Shown here piece by piece: positions 27,393-36,430 of a stretch of 64,000 nt of DNA. Each line of letters starts with the position of its first letter. The stretch's first letter is position 1. The position numbers were made by a program, and so were the translations under genes. The notes under the pieces are model-generated. The model saw only the letters and a program-made list of their open reading frames with translations, was not told the DNA's origin and made no database searches. The DNA lies in assembly GCF_040362765.1 (NCBI RefSeq), contig NZ_BAABWK010000002.1, forward strand, positions 310,001-374,000, in the 5' to 3' direction. This DNA is from Pyruvatibacter sp. HU-CL02332. Its GTDB lineage: Bacteria > Pseudomonadota > Alphaproteobacteria > CGMCC-115125.

Positions 27393-29216
27393 ATGTGCGG
27401 CATTGTTGGTGTTATCGGCAAAAGCGATGTAGCTCCCGTCATTCTCGAGAGCCTGCGACGGCTCGAGTATCGCGGCTATGATAGTGCGGGCATCGCAACC
27501 CTGGTGGATGGTGCCATTGATCGCCGTCGAGCGATCGGCAAGCTCAATGCGCTGTCAGGCGAACTGGATCTCTCGCCCCTGAATGGCACCATTGGCATTG
27601 GCCATACCCGTTGGGCCACCCACGGCGCGCCAACTCAAAACAATGCACACCCCCATGCGACGGAAAATGTGGCCGTTGTTCACAATGGCATCATCGAGAA
27701 CTTTCGCGAATTGCGGCAGGAGCTCGAGGCCGCGGGAGCAACCTTCTCGTCAGACACCGACACTGAGGTCATTGCTCATCTGATTAATGGCTACCTGGCT
27801 GACGGCAAGAAACCCAAGGATGCGGTGGAGGCAACACTGTCCCGCCTGGAAGGTGCCTTCGCGCTGGCGATCGTCTTCAAGGGCGAGAACAAGCTGATGA
27901 TCGGTGCGCGTCAGGGCAGTCCGCTGGCGGTTGGCTATGGCGACGGCGAGATGTATCTGGGGTCCGACGCCTTTGCGCTGGCTCCCATGACAAACCGGGT
28001 GGCCTATCTGGAGGATGGCGACTGGGTCGTCATTACGGATACCAGCGCTGTTGTGTACAACGCCGAAGGCCGTGAAGTGTCGCGTCCAGTGCAGGTTGTT
28101 CCCGTGTCTGCGGCGCTCGTGGACAAGGGCAACCATCGCCACTTCATGGCAAAGGAAATCCACGAGCAGCCGGAAGTGGCCGGGCATGTGCTGGGTCACT
28201 ATGTGGACCCGTACACGCAGACAACGCGGGTGCCGGACCTGCCATTTGATCTCGCGGACATTCCCAAGATCACCATCGTGGCTTGTGGCACAGCCTATTA
28301 TGCGGCTGTGGTTGCCAAATACTGGTTCGAGCAGTTGGCGCGCGTTCCGGTGGAAGTGGATGTGGCGTCAGAGTTCCGCTATCGCGAAGGTGCGATGACG
28401 CCGGGCGGTCTGGCGCTCTTCATCAGCCAGTCAGGCGAGACCGCCGATACGCTTGCGGCGCTGCGCTATTGCCGTGAGAACGGACAACACATTGCCAGTA
28501 TCGTGAATGTCACTGAGAGCACGATTGCGCGGGAGTCGGATCATATTTTCCCGACACTTGCCGGCCCCGAAATCGGCGTTGCCTCGACCAAAGCCTTTGT
28601 GTGTCAGCTGATGGTTCTGGCGATACTTGCCATTGCCACCGCACACCGGCGCGGCACAATTGATGATGCCGAGCACGCACGCCTCACAAGTGAACTGACC
28701 GCGATGCCCCGGCACCTGTCAGACGTCCTGCGGCTTGAGCCTCAGATCGAGAAACTCTCCTATGAGCTGTCGAATGCCCGCGACGTGCTTTATCTGGGGC
28801 GCGGTGTCAGTTTCCCGCTGGCGCTGGAAGGTGCGCTGAAGCTCAAGGAAATTTCCTACATTCATGCCGAGGGCTATCCGGCGGGTGAACTCAAGCACGG
28901 ACCGATTGCACTTATTGATGACACGCTTCCGGTGATCGTCATCGCACCGTGGGACAAATTGTTTGAGAAGACCGTGTCCAACATGCAGGAAGTGATGGCG
29001 CGTGGCGGGCGGATCATTCTGCTGTCCGACAAGCGCGGCATCGACATTGCCGGAGATGAGGCGAGTGCATTGTTGCAGATGCCTGACGTCGATCCGTTCA
29101 CGGCGCCGATCCTGTACGCCGTACCGCTTCAGCTGATCGCCTATCACACCGCCGTGCATAAAGGCACGGATGTGGATCAGCCACGCAATCTGGCAAAGTC
29201 AGTGACGGTCGAGTAG
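27393..29216 (+). CDS. glmS: Glutamine-fructose-6-phosphate aminotransferase (isomerising)
   Basis: 607 residues, the usual length. After removal of Met1, Cys2 in MCGIVGV is the N-terminal nucleophile of the glutaminase domain (LRRLEYRGYDSAGIA, GHTRWATHG). Two SIS domains follow, with ISQSGETADTLAALR and the C-terminal KSVTVE. It makes glucosamine-6-phosphate, the first step toward UDP-GlcNAc, upstream of GlmU in the pathway. No glmS ribozyme is expected in this group and none is seen; the gene lies immediately behind glmU. Confidence 0.97.
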   Translation: MCGIVGVIGKSDVAPVILESLRRLEYRGYDSAGIATLVDGAIDRRRAIGKLNALSGELDLSPLNGTIGIGHTRWATHGAPTQNNAHPHATENVAVVHNGIIENFRELRQELEAAGATFSSDTDTEVIAHLINGYLADGKKPKDAVEATLSRLEGAFALAIVFKGENKLMIGARQGSPLAVGYGDGEMYLGSDAFALAPMTNRVAYLEDGDWVVITDTSAVVYNAEGREVSRPVQVVPVSAALVDKGNHRHFMAKEIHEQPEVAGHVLGHYVDPYTQTTRVPDLPFDLADIPKITIVACGTAYYAAVVAKYWFEQLARVPVEVDVASEFRYREGAMTPGGLALFISQSGETADTLAALRYCRENGQHIASIVNVTESTIARESDHIFPTLAGPEIGVASTKAFVCQLMVLAILAIATAHRRGTIDDAEHARLTSELTAMPRHLSDVLRLEPQIEKLSYELSNARDVLYLGRGVSFPLALEGALKLKEISYIHAEGYPAGELKHGPIALIDDTLPVIVIAPWDKLFEKTVSNMQEVMARGGRIILLSDKRGIDIAGDEASALLQMPDVDPFTAPILYAVPLQLIAYHTAVHKGTDVDQPRNLAKSVTVE

Positions 29217-29269
29217 CTCCCTCGGTCATAGACCCAGGTAGAAACCGAAAGTCCATAAGACTTGAAGCA

Positions 29270-29306
29270 TATTTCGATTCATTCACGTGAGAATGCGCAC
29301 GAAATA
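29270..29306 (+). other. Interrupted hairpin downstream of glmS
   Basis: Outer arms TATTTCG (29270-29276) and CGAAATA (29300-29306) enclose an internal loop and an inner stem CATTC/GAATG around loop ACGTGA. It starts 54 bases after the glmS stop and is followed by CGCTTTTAAA. It could be a weak terminator or a regulatory RNA element. Confidence 0.45.
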
Positions 29307-29450
29307 CGCTTTTAAACTGCCGAAAAACAAATTGCACAAACGCACTTCGCTGCAAGGCCTGATGGGTCATTGTTTGACCTGACTGGACCGTATGGGTGCG
29401 ATCTGGGGGCATGAACCTCCGCCATACGTCTGCTAAGTTGAAGGAGTGAC

Positions 29451-31073
29451 GTGGTGGAGCGATTCGTGAAATCTAAAACGACCACATTTGGCGTATCCCT
29501 TTGGGGACTAGTCCTGGGTGCTTTGGTAGTGCTTGCAGCAGGGCTTGCTATGCCTAGCGCAGCTCTATCGCAGGCCCAAAGTCAGCCACAAACTCAGGCG
29601 GAAGCTAAACAGGCCATTCTGGCGCGCACCAATGAGGCCACGCAGGCCCTTATTGACGGACGGCTAAATGACGCCTTGCGCCTGTTCAATGAAATCATCG
29701 CCACCAACGCCCAACTGCCGCGCATCATGGCAGCGGCCCACTATCATCGTGGCATCATCCACCAAAAACGCGGCGCGTTTAACGAGGCTGCAGCGGACTA
29801 CACTACCGCGCTGTGGCTGGAAGAACTGCCGGACAACATGCGTGCACGGGCCCATTACAATCGTGGCACGGCGCTGGATAATCTGGGGCAGCAGGAGCGC
29901 GCCAAGCAGGATTTTGATCTGGCCATTTCCCTGGCCCCGGACATGTCTGCTGCTTACAACAACCGCGCAAATGTATTGCGCCGGGTAGGGGCTCTTGAGG
30001 CCGCCGTTGCGGACTATGACCAGTCCATTGCCCTTGGAAACCCGCTTCCGCATCTGCCGCACTACGGCCGGGCTATCGCCAAGGAAGCATTAGGTGACAT
30101 AGAAGGCGCGCGGGCTGACCTCGAAAAGGCCATCTCTCTGGCGCCGGACTATGAGCCTGCCGGCGCAGCCCTTGCCGCCTTGCCGGCAGCGCCCTCGGCC
30201 CTTGCCGTTGCAGCCACACCGGAACCTGTGAAACCCGCAGCATCTGCCATGGCGGATCTTGCTGAGCTACCACCGGCTAAGATAGCAATCGTGGAAACCG
30301 CGATGCTTCCACCACCACCTGCGCCAACTCCGGTTTCAACTCCGACGTCTGCACAAGTGGCAAAACCGGTTCAGCCGCAGCGTGTTGAAGTGCCTTCGCG
30401 GATGTCGGTTGCCTCCGCTCCGGTGGCCATCCGTCCGGCGGCTGTTCCGCAGGCTCAGCAAGTAGCTCAGCAATGGGCGCAGCCGGTTCAGGCAGCCCCA
30501 TCAGTCGAAGCGCGCCGCATCACCACAGCGGGCACAGCCCAACCGGTGACAGCAACCAAGACCGCACCCATGCCGATGATGGGTACATGGACGACGACCA
30601 TTCTGCCTGCGGGAAGCAATGCAGTTCTGACGCTGGACGACGTGACGCCACAGCCAGCGCTCCCGGCCACCGCGTTGCGGACATCACAGGAAACGCAGAT
30701 AGCCGCCATGGCACCACAACCCAGAACAGGGCTCTCGTTTCCCGGTGTTGCGACTGAAGGTTTCCGGCAGGCAGCTCTTGCGCCTGCTCCGGCTCTCCAG
30801 CGCAGCTATGCGCCATCAAGTTCAACAGGTTATGCGGTGCAACTTGCAAGCTTCCGTTCTGAGGCTGAGGCCGCACTGGCGTGGGAGAGTGTCCGGTCCT
30901 CCCACGCCACTACATTGCAGGATCGCGAGCATCTGGTGCAGCGTGCCGAGGTGCCCGGGAAAGGCACGTATTATCGCCTGCGTGTCGGCCCCATGGCGGG
31001 CAAGTCAACAGCAGCTGCATTGTGCAACACGCTGAAGGCCGAAGGTCAGGACTGCTACGTCACCAAGTTGTAA
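29451..31073 (+). CDS. Periplasmic TPR and SPOR domain protein
   Basis: 540 residues from GTG 29451 (AAGGAG just upstream; GTG 29454 is equally possible). A signal peptide ends near ALSQAQS (residues 39-45). Residues 45-200 contain four TPR units (for example AHYHRGIIHQKRGAFNEAAADYTTAL). Residues 210-455 are a long low-complexity Pro/Ala/Val/Gln linker. The last 80 residues form a SPOR domain (YAVQLASFRSEAEAALAWE...YYRLRVGPMAGKSTAAALC), expected to bind septal peptidoglycan. The architecture suggests a division- or wall-associated scaffold. Together with the SPOR lipoprotein it brackets the glmUS region. Confidence 0.88.
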   Translation: MVERFVKSKTTTFGVSLWGLVLGALVVLAAGLAMPSAALSQAQSQPQTQAEAKQAILARTNEATQALIDGRLNDALRLFNEIIATNAQLPRIMAAAHYHRGIIHQKRGAFNEAAADYTTALWLEELPDNMRARAHYNRGTALDNLGQQERAKQDFDLAISLAPDMSAAYNNRANVLRRVGALEAAVADYDQSIALGNPLPHLPHYGRAIAKEALGDIEGARADLEKAISLAPDYEPAGAALAALPAAPSALAVAATPEPVKPAASAMADLAELPPAKIAIVETAMLPPPPAPTPVSTPTSAQVAKPVQPQRVEVPSRMSVASAPVAIRPAAVPQAQQVAQQWAQPVQAAPSVEARRITTAGTAQPVTATKTAPMPMMGTWTTTILPAGSNAVLTLDDVTPQPALPATALRTSQETQIAAMAPQPRTGLSFPGVATEGFRQAALAPAPALQRSYAPSSSTGYAVQLASFRSEAEAALAWESVRSSHATTLQDREHLVQRAEVPGKGTYYRLRVGPMAGKSTAAALCNTLKAEGQDCYVTKL

Positions 31074-31154
31074 GACTGTGCCGCAGTGTCTGGCGTTTAC
31101 GGACTGTCTGACGTGTGACTAGACTGCCCCGAAATTTATTCGGGGAGACGATTG

Positions 31155-31625
31155 ATGGTTGCAGCACTCAAAAGCGAGTTTCTTTGTTCCATGGCGGCAT
31201 CGCTTGATGCATCGCTGCCGGTTGGCGCGGGGCCCATCGGCAATCGCATGGTGGCTTATGTGGCCAGCGGCACAGTCGAAGGTGACAAACTCAAGGGTGA
31301 TATATTGCCGGGCGGGGGTGACTGGGCGCTGGTCCGCCAGGATGGCTGCCTGGTGATTGATGTGCGCATCTGCATCAAGACCCATGATGGTGCGATCATC
31401 TATGTGACCTATGGCGGGCGGATGGACATTCCCGCTGACCTTCAGCCCAAGGTGTTTAATCCGCAGACTGCTGAAAGTGTGGATCCGGCCGACTACTATT
31501 TCCGAACCTGTCCGCTGTTTGAAACGGGTGACGAGCGCTATGCCTGGCTGAATCGCATTCAGGCTGTCGGTGTTGGCCGTCTGACCTCCACGGGCGTCAG
31601 CTACGATGTGCATCAAATCCTCTAA
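31155..31625 (+). CDS. DUF3237 family protein
   Basis: 156 residues from the ATG at 31155 (GGGGAGA upstream). The DUF3237 pattern is visible: NRMVAYVASGTVEGDKLKGDILPGGGDWALVRQDG near the N-terminus, then DVRICIKTHDGAIIYVTYGGRM, and the C-terminal WLNRIQAVGVGRLTSTGVSYDVHQI. This is a small beta-rich fold whose function is not established, frequently found among genes for aromatic or lipid degradation. The next gene follows after 41 bases. Confidence 0.87.
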   Translation: MVAALKSEFLCSMAASLDASLPVGAGPIGNRMVAYVASGTVEGDKLKGDILPGGGDWALVRQDGCLVIDVRICIKTHDGAIIYVTYGGRMDIPADLQPKVFNPQTAESVDPADYYFRTCPLFETGDERYAWLNRIQAVGVGRLTSTGVSYDVHQIL

Positions 31626-31666
31626 AGCGACTGGACAGGCCGTGCACGGGCCCTAGCTTTGCAGCT

Positions 31667-31900
31667 ATGACTGATCACGACGACATTCCTCATCCGGAAA
31701 CCAGCCAGGAAGCGCAGGCTATTGCGGCGGCGCGGACACTGATTGCGCAATATGGCGAGGACGCACAGGTCATTGCCATGATGCGCGTGTCCGAGCTTGG
31801 GTTCTCAGGCGATATTGACGGCTACACCCATTGGGAAATGGTGCTGGCTGCTGTTGAGGTGCTGACCGACGAAGCCGGTCCGCCGCGCCTCGACTCCTAG
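31667..31900 (+). CDS. Small conserved-looking cytosolic protein, unknown function
   Basis: 77 acidic residues predicted to be mostly helical (SQEAQAIAAARTLIAQYGEDAQVIAMMRVSELG would be the core). Near the middle HWEMVLAAVEVLT could pack as an amphipathic helix. I do not recognise a family. It sits 41 bases behind the DUF3237 gene on the same strand and its last 4 bases overlap the end of the convergent DUF454 gene. Reality of the gene is supported by position and codon use rather than by homology. Confidence 0.65.
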   Translation: MTDHDDIPHPETSQEAQAIAAARTLIAQYGEDAQVIAMMRVSELGFSGDIDGYTHWEMVLAAVEVLTDEAGPPRLDS

Positions 31901-32433
31901 CTAGCGGCGTCGTTCTGATCGGCGTGCGAGGACGGGCGGCTTGCCACGTAAGCCGAGCCAAACATGCAAAGACCGACACCCAGTGCCGCTAAAGCCCAGT
32001 GCATATCAGCACCAAATATCATCCACGCAGATGCCAGCCCCATGCTGCTGAGTGCAAATAGTTTGGCGCGCGGCTTGATAACGCCATAGGTCTCCCATTC
32101 CACAATGAATGGGCCAAACAGCTTGTTTGAAATCAACCAGTGATGAAGGGCAGGTGACCCCTTGGCGAAAGCCCAGGCGGCGACCAGCAGGGGTCCTGTT
32201 GTGGGGATCAGCGGCAGGAACACGCCAACCGCACCAATCATCAAAAATGTGACGCCAAGGGCGATCCACAGGCCACGACGGGACATGTGCAACCAGCTAT
32301 TGCGGAGCTCTTCCTTCACCGCCTCTTTGATGAGGCGGTCGGTTTCCGCAGGGTCTGTCTCGTCATCGTTGAGCCGCAAGAAGGCCTCCGCAGATGCTGC
32401 TGCATCCCACATGCCCAAATTGTTGTGCGACAT
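31897..32433 (-). CDS. DUF454 (YbaN-like) inner membrane protein
   Basis: 178 residues. After an acidic N-terminal extension of about 50 residues come the DUF454 motifs RRGLWIALGVTFLMIGAVGVFLPLIPTTGPLLVAAWAFAKGSPALH (about 53-97), with the PLIPTTPFLL-like stretch typical of the family. The C-terminal third adds two further membrane helices. Function unknown. The N-terminal extension is longer than in YbaN. It is divergent from the thiolase-like gene at 32.5 kb, separated by 65 bases. Confidence 0.86.
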   Translation of the reverse strand: MSHNNLGMWDAAASAEAFLRLNDDETDPAETDRLIKEAVKEELRNSWLHMSRRGLWIALGVTFLMIGAVGVFLPLIPTTGPLLVAAWAFAKGSPALHHWLISNKLFGPFIVEWETYGVIKPRAKLFALSSMGLASAWMIFGADMHWALAALGVGLCMFGSAYVASRPSSHADQNDAAS

Positions 32434-32498
32434 CGGTCATTCCCCCTAAACTCCCGGCCAAACGATATTGAACAACACAAAACATGGGGAACGCGTTA

Positions 32499-33995
32499 AT
32501 GACCCAGGACATCGGGATCACGTCGCTTGGCGGATATATTCCGCGCCTTCGCCTACAACGTAAGTCTGTTGCAGCCGCACACCAATGGCTGGCACCAAAT
32601 TTAATGGGCAAGGCCAAGGGTGAACGATCCCTGGCAAACTGGGACGAAGACGCGCTCACCATGGCTGTAGAAGCCTCCCGGGACGCCCTGGGGAGGGATG
32701 ATGACCGCAGCCATATTGACGCCATTTACTTTGCATCAACCACGATGCCATTTTCTGACCGCCTCAATGCGGGGATGGTGGCAGCGGCCCTGACGCTGGA
32801 AAGCGGCATCCAATCCGCTGACATTGCGTCTACCCAGCGCGCCGGCACAACGGCCCTCATTCAGGCCCTGAACGCAGTGGGCGCCGGCACCTCCAAGAAC
32901 GCGCTGGTCGCCGCAGGTGAACACCGCCGGACACGGGCTGCCAGCACGCAGGAGATGGATTTCGGCGATGCGGGTGCCGCGTTGACCGTGGGTGCGGACA
33001 AGCTCATCGCAAAATTCATTGGCAGTCACACGGAGACGGTCGACTTTGTTGACCACTTCCGCGGCGAAGGCGAAGAGTTTGACTACAATTGGGAAGAGCG
33101 CTGGATCCGCGACGAGGGCTTTTCCAAAATCGTGCCCAAGGCGATTGCAGCGGTTCTGGAAAAGACAGGCATCAGTGCAGACGGCATCGATCATTTCGTG
33201 ATGCCGTGCACGTTCCCGCGTCTGCCAGCCACCCTTGCCAAGAAGTCCGGTATCGATCCCGACAAGGTGCGCGACAACCTGGCCCTTAATTGTGGTGAAG
33301 CAGGTGCCGCCCACGGGCTGGTCATGCTGGTGCATGCGCTGCAGGACGCCAAGCCAGGCGAGAAAATTCTCGTGCTTCAGTTTGGTCAGGGCTGTGACGC
33401 ACTGATCTTTGAAACGACTGACCTCATCGGAACCATGTCCGAAAAGCGCGGCATTACCGGATCGCTCGCGCAGGGCCGTCCGGAAGACAACTACATGAAG
33501 CTGCTGGTGTTCAACGAACTGGTTGAATGGGAGCAGGGCATGCGCGCGGAGCAGGACAACAAGACCGCGCTCACCACGCTGTACCGCAATGAAGACATGA
33601 TCATGGGCCTTGTGGGCGGCAAGTGCACCAAGACGGGCACGGTGCAGTTCCCACGTTCGCGCATATCCGTAAACCCGAACGACCATACGGTGGATACGCA
33701 GGAGCCGTACAAGTTTGCCGAGAAGGAAGCGAAGATACTGTCCTGGTCAGCTGACTTCCTGTCATTCTCCAAGGCACCGCCCAACCACTACGGCATGGTG
33801 ACCTTTGAAGAAGGTGGCCGGATCATGATGTCGTTCACGGATGTTATTCCGGGCACGGTGGATTCCGGCATGGAGGTGGACCTCGCATTCCGCATCCACT
33901 CCAAGGATTCACGGCGCGGGTTCACCCGGTATTTCTGGAAAGCCGTGCCGCGTGTCAGTGCTCAGGCCGGCGCAACCGCTCAGGCGGCGGAATAG
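32499..33995 (+). CDS. HMG-CoA synthase/KAS III-like thiolase-fold protein fused to DUF35 OB fold; altered active site
   Basis: 498 residues from the ATG at 32499 (GGGGA 8 bases before). Residues 5-340 follow the HMG-CoA synthase/ketosynthase III fold; residues about 370-498 are a DUF35 rubredoxin-like ribbon plus OB fold (FEEGGRIMMSFTDVIPG). By eye alignment, the Cys-His-Asn triad of KAS III is replaced by Gln113 (ASTQRAGTTAL), Cys237 (MPCTFPRLP) and Glu267 (NCGEAGAAHG). The zinc ribbon keeps only Cys376 (GGKCTKTGTVQFP). Such fusions act with thiolases on acyl-CoAs or steroids; this one may be decarboxylating or non-condensing. It is coupled to a hydrolase gene and two genes upstream of a thiolase gene. 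Confidence 0.85.
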   Translation: MTQDIGITSLGGYIPRLRLQRKSVAAAHQWLAPNLMGKAKGERSLANWDEDALTMAVEASRDALGRDDDRSHIDAIYFASTTMPFSDRLNAGMVAAALTLESGIQSADIASTQRAGTTALIQALNAVGAGTSKNALVAAGEHRRTRAASTQEMDFGDAGAALTVGADKLIAKFIGSHTETVDFVDHFRGEGEEFDYNWEERWIRDEGFSKIVPKAIAAVLEKTGISADGIDHFVMPCTFPRLPATLAKKSGIDPDKVRDNLALNCGEAGAAHGLVMLVHALQDAKPGEKILVLQFGQGCDALIFETTDLIGTMSEKRGITGSLAQGRPEDNYMKLLVFNELVEWEQGMRAEQDNKTALTTLYRNEDMIMGLVGGKCTKTGTVQFPRSRISVNPNDHTVDTQEPYKFAEKEAKILSWSADFLSFSKAPPNHYGMVTFEEGGRIMMSFTDVIPGTVDSGMEVDLAFRIHSKDSRRGFTRYFWKAVPRVSAQAGATAQAAE

Positions 33996-34729
33996 TGGCA
34001 ACGCTCATTCTCGTTCACGGCGCATGGCACGGTGCATGGTGCTGGGACAAGCTGATACCGGAGCTTGAAGCGAAGGGACACACGGTTCTGACGCTTGATC
34101 TGCCGGGGCATGATTTGCCGGACGGTGCGCCTGCGACCACGACGCTGGAAGATTATGGCCGCGCTGTTGCGTTGCTTGCCAATGCGCAAAGCGAGCAGGT
34201 TGTGCTTGTGGGTCACTCCATGGGCGGCGGCGTCATCTCACAGGCGCCCAGCTACTCGACCAACATTGCCGGGCTGATCTATCTGGCAGCCTTCGTGCTC
34301 CAGCATGGCGACAGCATCGCCACTTTGGCGGGGGCGTCCGAGGTAGATGAGTTGAGTGACCATGTGGACATGGCACCGGACGGCGGACGCACAGTCATTC
34401 AGGACGGGGCAGGGAGCTTCGTGTTTTACGAAGACTGCACGCCGGAAGATCAGGCCGCGGCCAATGCGCGGCTGATCCCGCAGCCCATACAGCCTTTGAT
34501 GGATGCTCTTGAAGATATGGAGGGCAGGGCGATGGCGCTGCCTGCCATTGGCATTGTCTGCGAGCAGGACCGGGCAGTACATCCCGGCCTGCAGCGCATG
34601 ATGTATGACGCGCGCAACGACATGCCGACTTATGAGATGGATGCCAGCCATTCTCCTTTTGTGTCGAAACCCAAAGAACTGGCTGATCTCATTACAAAGG
34701 CTGTCATGCAAATGGCAGATGCATCATGA
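33995..34729 (+). CDS. Alpha/beta hydrolase of the HGAWHGAWCW (salicylate esterase-like) type
   Basis: 244 residues from a GTG that overlaps the previous stop by one base, hence translationally coupled. The oxyanion motif LVHGAWHGAWCWDKLIPEL, the nucleophile elbow LVGHSMGGGVIS (Ser near 79) and the C-terminal His in DASHSPFVSKPKEL are those of methyl-ketone/methyl-salicylate esterase and hydroxynitrile lyase relatives. In bacteria such enzymes hydrolyse small esters. Coupling to the thiolase-like protein suggests action on a related acyl compound. The next gene overlaps its end by 4 bases. Confidence 0.88.
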   Translation: MATLILVHGAWHGAWCWDKLIPELEAKGHTVLTLDLPGHDLPDGAPATTTLEDYGRAVALLANAQSEQVVLVGHSMGGGVISQAPSYSTNIAGLIYLAAFVLQHGDSIATLAGASEVDELSDHVDMAPDGGRTVIQDGAGSFVFYEDCTPEDQAAANARLIPQPIQPLMDALEDMEGRAMALPAIGIVCEQDRAVHPGLQRMMYDARNDMPTYEMDASHSPFVSKPKELADLITKAVMQMADAS

Positions 34730-35100
34730 CTCTTGTTGGACTTGTTGGCCGCATTCTCCTCGGCACCTATTTTTTGCTGCCAGGTATCATGAAGTTCGTT
34801 GACCCGGCTTCCGGCATCACGCTCATGACGGAGCGCGGCATGCCATTTGTTGAGCCGCTTTATTGGACGGCTGCGGTTCTCGAGGTTGTTCTGGGGGCCA
34901 TGCTGATCATTGGCTTTCGACCAGTCATTGCGGCCCTGTCACTGGCAGCCCTTACACTGGCTATCAACATCGGTGTCCACAATTTCTGGGCGGTACCGGA
35001 GGAACTGGTGTTTGCCGAAGCGCAGCTGTTTGTGAAAAACACGGGCATTCTTGCGGGGCTTTTGGTTACAGGTGCTTGGGAGTATTCTAAGCGCAAATAG
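34726..35100 (+). CDS. DoxX family membrane protein
   Basis: 124 residues with four membrane segments. The start GRILLGTYFLLPGIMKFVDP is the typical DoxX N-terminus. DoxX proteins were first described as a subunit of archaeal thiosulphate:quinone oxidoreductase, but most bacterial members have no assigned role. It overlaps the hydrolase gene by 4 bases (ATGA) and precedes the thiolase gene by 55 bases, forming a four-gene cassette. Confidence 0.87.
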   Translation: MTLVGLVGRILLGTYFLLPGIMKFVDPASGITLMTERGMPFVEPLYWTAAVLEVVLGAMLIIGFRPVIAALSLAALTLAINIGVHNFWAVPEELVFAEAQLFVKNTGILAGLLVTGAWEYSKRK

Positions 35101-35155
35101 GCATTTGAATTGAAACAGGGCCGCGTAGACCGGCCCACCAAGGAGGAGACGCATT

Positions 35156-36358
35156 ATGGCTAGCGGCATCAAAGATAAAGTCGCCATTCTGGGCATGGGC
35201 TGCTCGAAATTCGGCGAGCGGTGGGACAGCGATCCAGAGGACCTGATGGTCGAAGCCTATCTCGAAGCCATGCAGGATGCAGGCGTTGAGCCGACGCAGC
35301 TCGATGCGGCGTGGTTCTCTACCCACATTGATGAAATTGGCACCGGCAAGGGCGGCACGCCGCTCTCCATCGCGCTGAAGCTGCCGAACATTGCTGTGAC
35401 CCGCGTTGAGAATTTCTGCGCGTCCGGGTCTGAAGCCTTTCGCGGTGCTGTTTATGCGGTTGCCTCAGGCGCCTGTGACATCGCCCTGGCGCTGGGCGTC
35501 GAGAAGCTGAAAGACACGGGCTATGGCGGTCTGCCCACAGGCAACATGGGCACGCTCATTCCCCAGTGGTCACCGACGGGCTCTGCGCCGGGCAACTTTG
35601 CGCAGCTGGCGTCCGCCTATCGGGCCAAGCACGATGTCTCCAAAGACGATCTCAAGCGCGCCATCGCGCATGTGTCCGTAAAGAGCCACGAAAATGGAGC
35701 CAAGAACGGCAAGGCGCATTTGCAAAAAGCCGTCTCTGAAGAGCAGGTGCTTAACGCGCCGATGATTGCTGAACCGCTGGGTCTGTTTGACTGCTGTGGT
35801 GTGTCGGACGGCGCGGCTGCGGCCATTGTCACGACGCCGGAAATCGCCAAGGCCATGGGCAAGCATGACATCGTCACCGTGAAAGCGCTGCAGCTGTCTG
35901 TCTCCAACGGTCTTGAAAGCCAGCATAACTCCTGGGACGGCTCCTACTTCCATACGGCGCGCATCGCCGCCAAGAAGGCCTATCAGGAAGCGGGCATTGA
36001 AAAGCCACGCGACGAGGTCTCGATGATGGAAGTGCATGACTGCTTCTCTGTCACCGAGCTTGTGACCATGGAAGATCTGTTCATCTCGCCGGAAGGTGGG
36101 GCTGTGAAAGACGTCATGGACGGCTTCTATGACGCGGACGGTCAGGTGCCGTGCCAGATTGATGGTGGCCTGAAATGCTTTGGCCACCCCATTGGCGCTT
36201 CCGGCCTGCGGATGCTCTACGAAATGTACCTGCAGCTGCAGGGCCGCGCAGATGCCCGTCAGCTGGCGGATCCCAAGATCGGCCTCACGCATAATCTGGG
36301 CGGCTCACCATCTCAGAATGTGTGCTCGGTCTCGATCATCGGGGCGCATGGGGCATAG
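35156..36358 (+). CDS. Thiolase family protein (SCP2/acetyl-CoA acetyltransferase type)
   Basis: 400 residues behind a strong AAGGAGGAG. Nucleophile Cys in VENFCASGSEAFRGA (near 86), catalytic His in CFGHPIGASGLRM, and MEVHDCFSVTELV typical of SCP2-type thiolases that work with DUF35 proteins. The C-terminal GGSPSQNVCSVSII is in the place of the second active Cys. Thiolases of this group cleave 3-oxoacyl-CoAs in lipid or steroid side-chain degradation. Its partner is probably the OB-fold protein at 32.5 kb, since such thiolases often need a DUF35 subunit. It ends the cassette at a strong terminator. Confidence 0.92.
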   Translation: MASGIKDKVAILGMGCSKFGERWDSDPEDLMVEAYLEAMQDAGVEPTQLDAAWFSTHIDEIGTGKGGTPLSIALKLPNIAVTRVENFCASGSEAFRGAVYAVASGACDIALALGVEKLKDTGYGGLPTGNMGTLIPQWSPTGSAPGNFAQLASAYRAKHDVSKDDLKRAIAHVSVKSHENGAKNGKAHLQKAVSEEQVLNAPMIAEPLGLFDCCGVSDGAAAAIVTTPEIAKAMGKHDIVTVKALQLSVSNGLESQHNSWDGSYFHTARIAAKKAYQEAGIEKPRDEVSMMEVHDCFSVTELVTMEDLFISPEGGAVKDVMDGFYDADGQVPCQIDGGLKCFGHPIGASGLRMLYEMYLQLQGRADARQLADPKIGLTHNLGGSPSQNVCSVSIIGAHGA

Positions 36359-36381
36359 CTCCACGACGCTCGTTGCAAAAG

Positions 36382-36412
36382 AAAAGGCCGGGGAAATTCC
36401 CCGGCCTTTTTT
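36382..36412. terminator. Bidirectional rho-independent terminator
   Basis: AAAAGGCCGGGGAA...TTCCCCGGCCTTTTTT, a near-perfect stem with a tiny loop, placed between the convergent thiolase gene and the small secreted-protein gene. Confidence 0.95.
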
Positions 36413-36430
36413 GTGCGCTGGTGCGGTTGC

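Noticed and set aside
29217-29450. glmS-type ribozyme or riboswitch
   Set aside because: Such ribozymes lie upstream of glmS in other phyla; only a simple hairpin is seen, and it is downstream.
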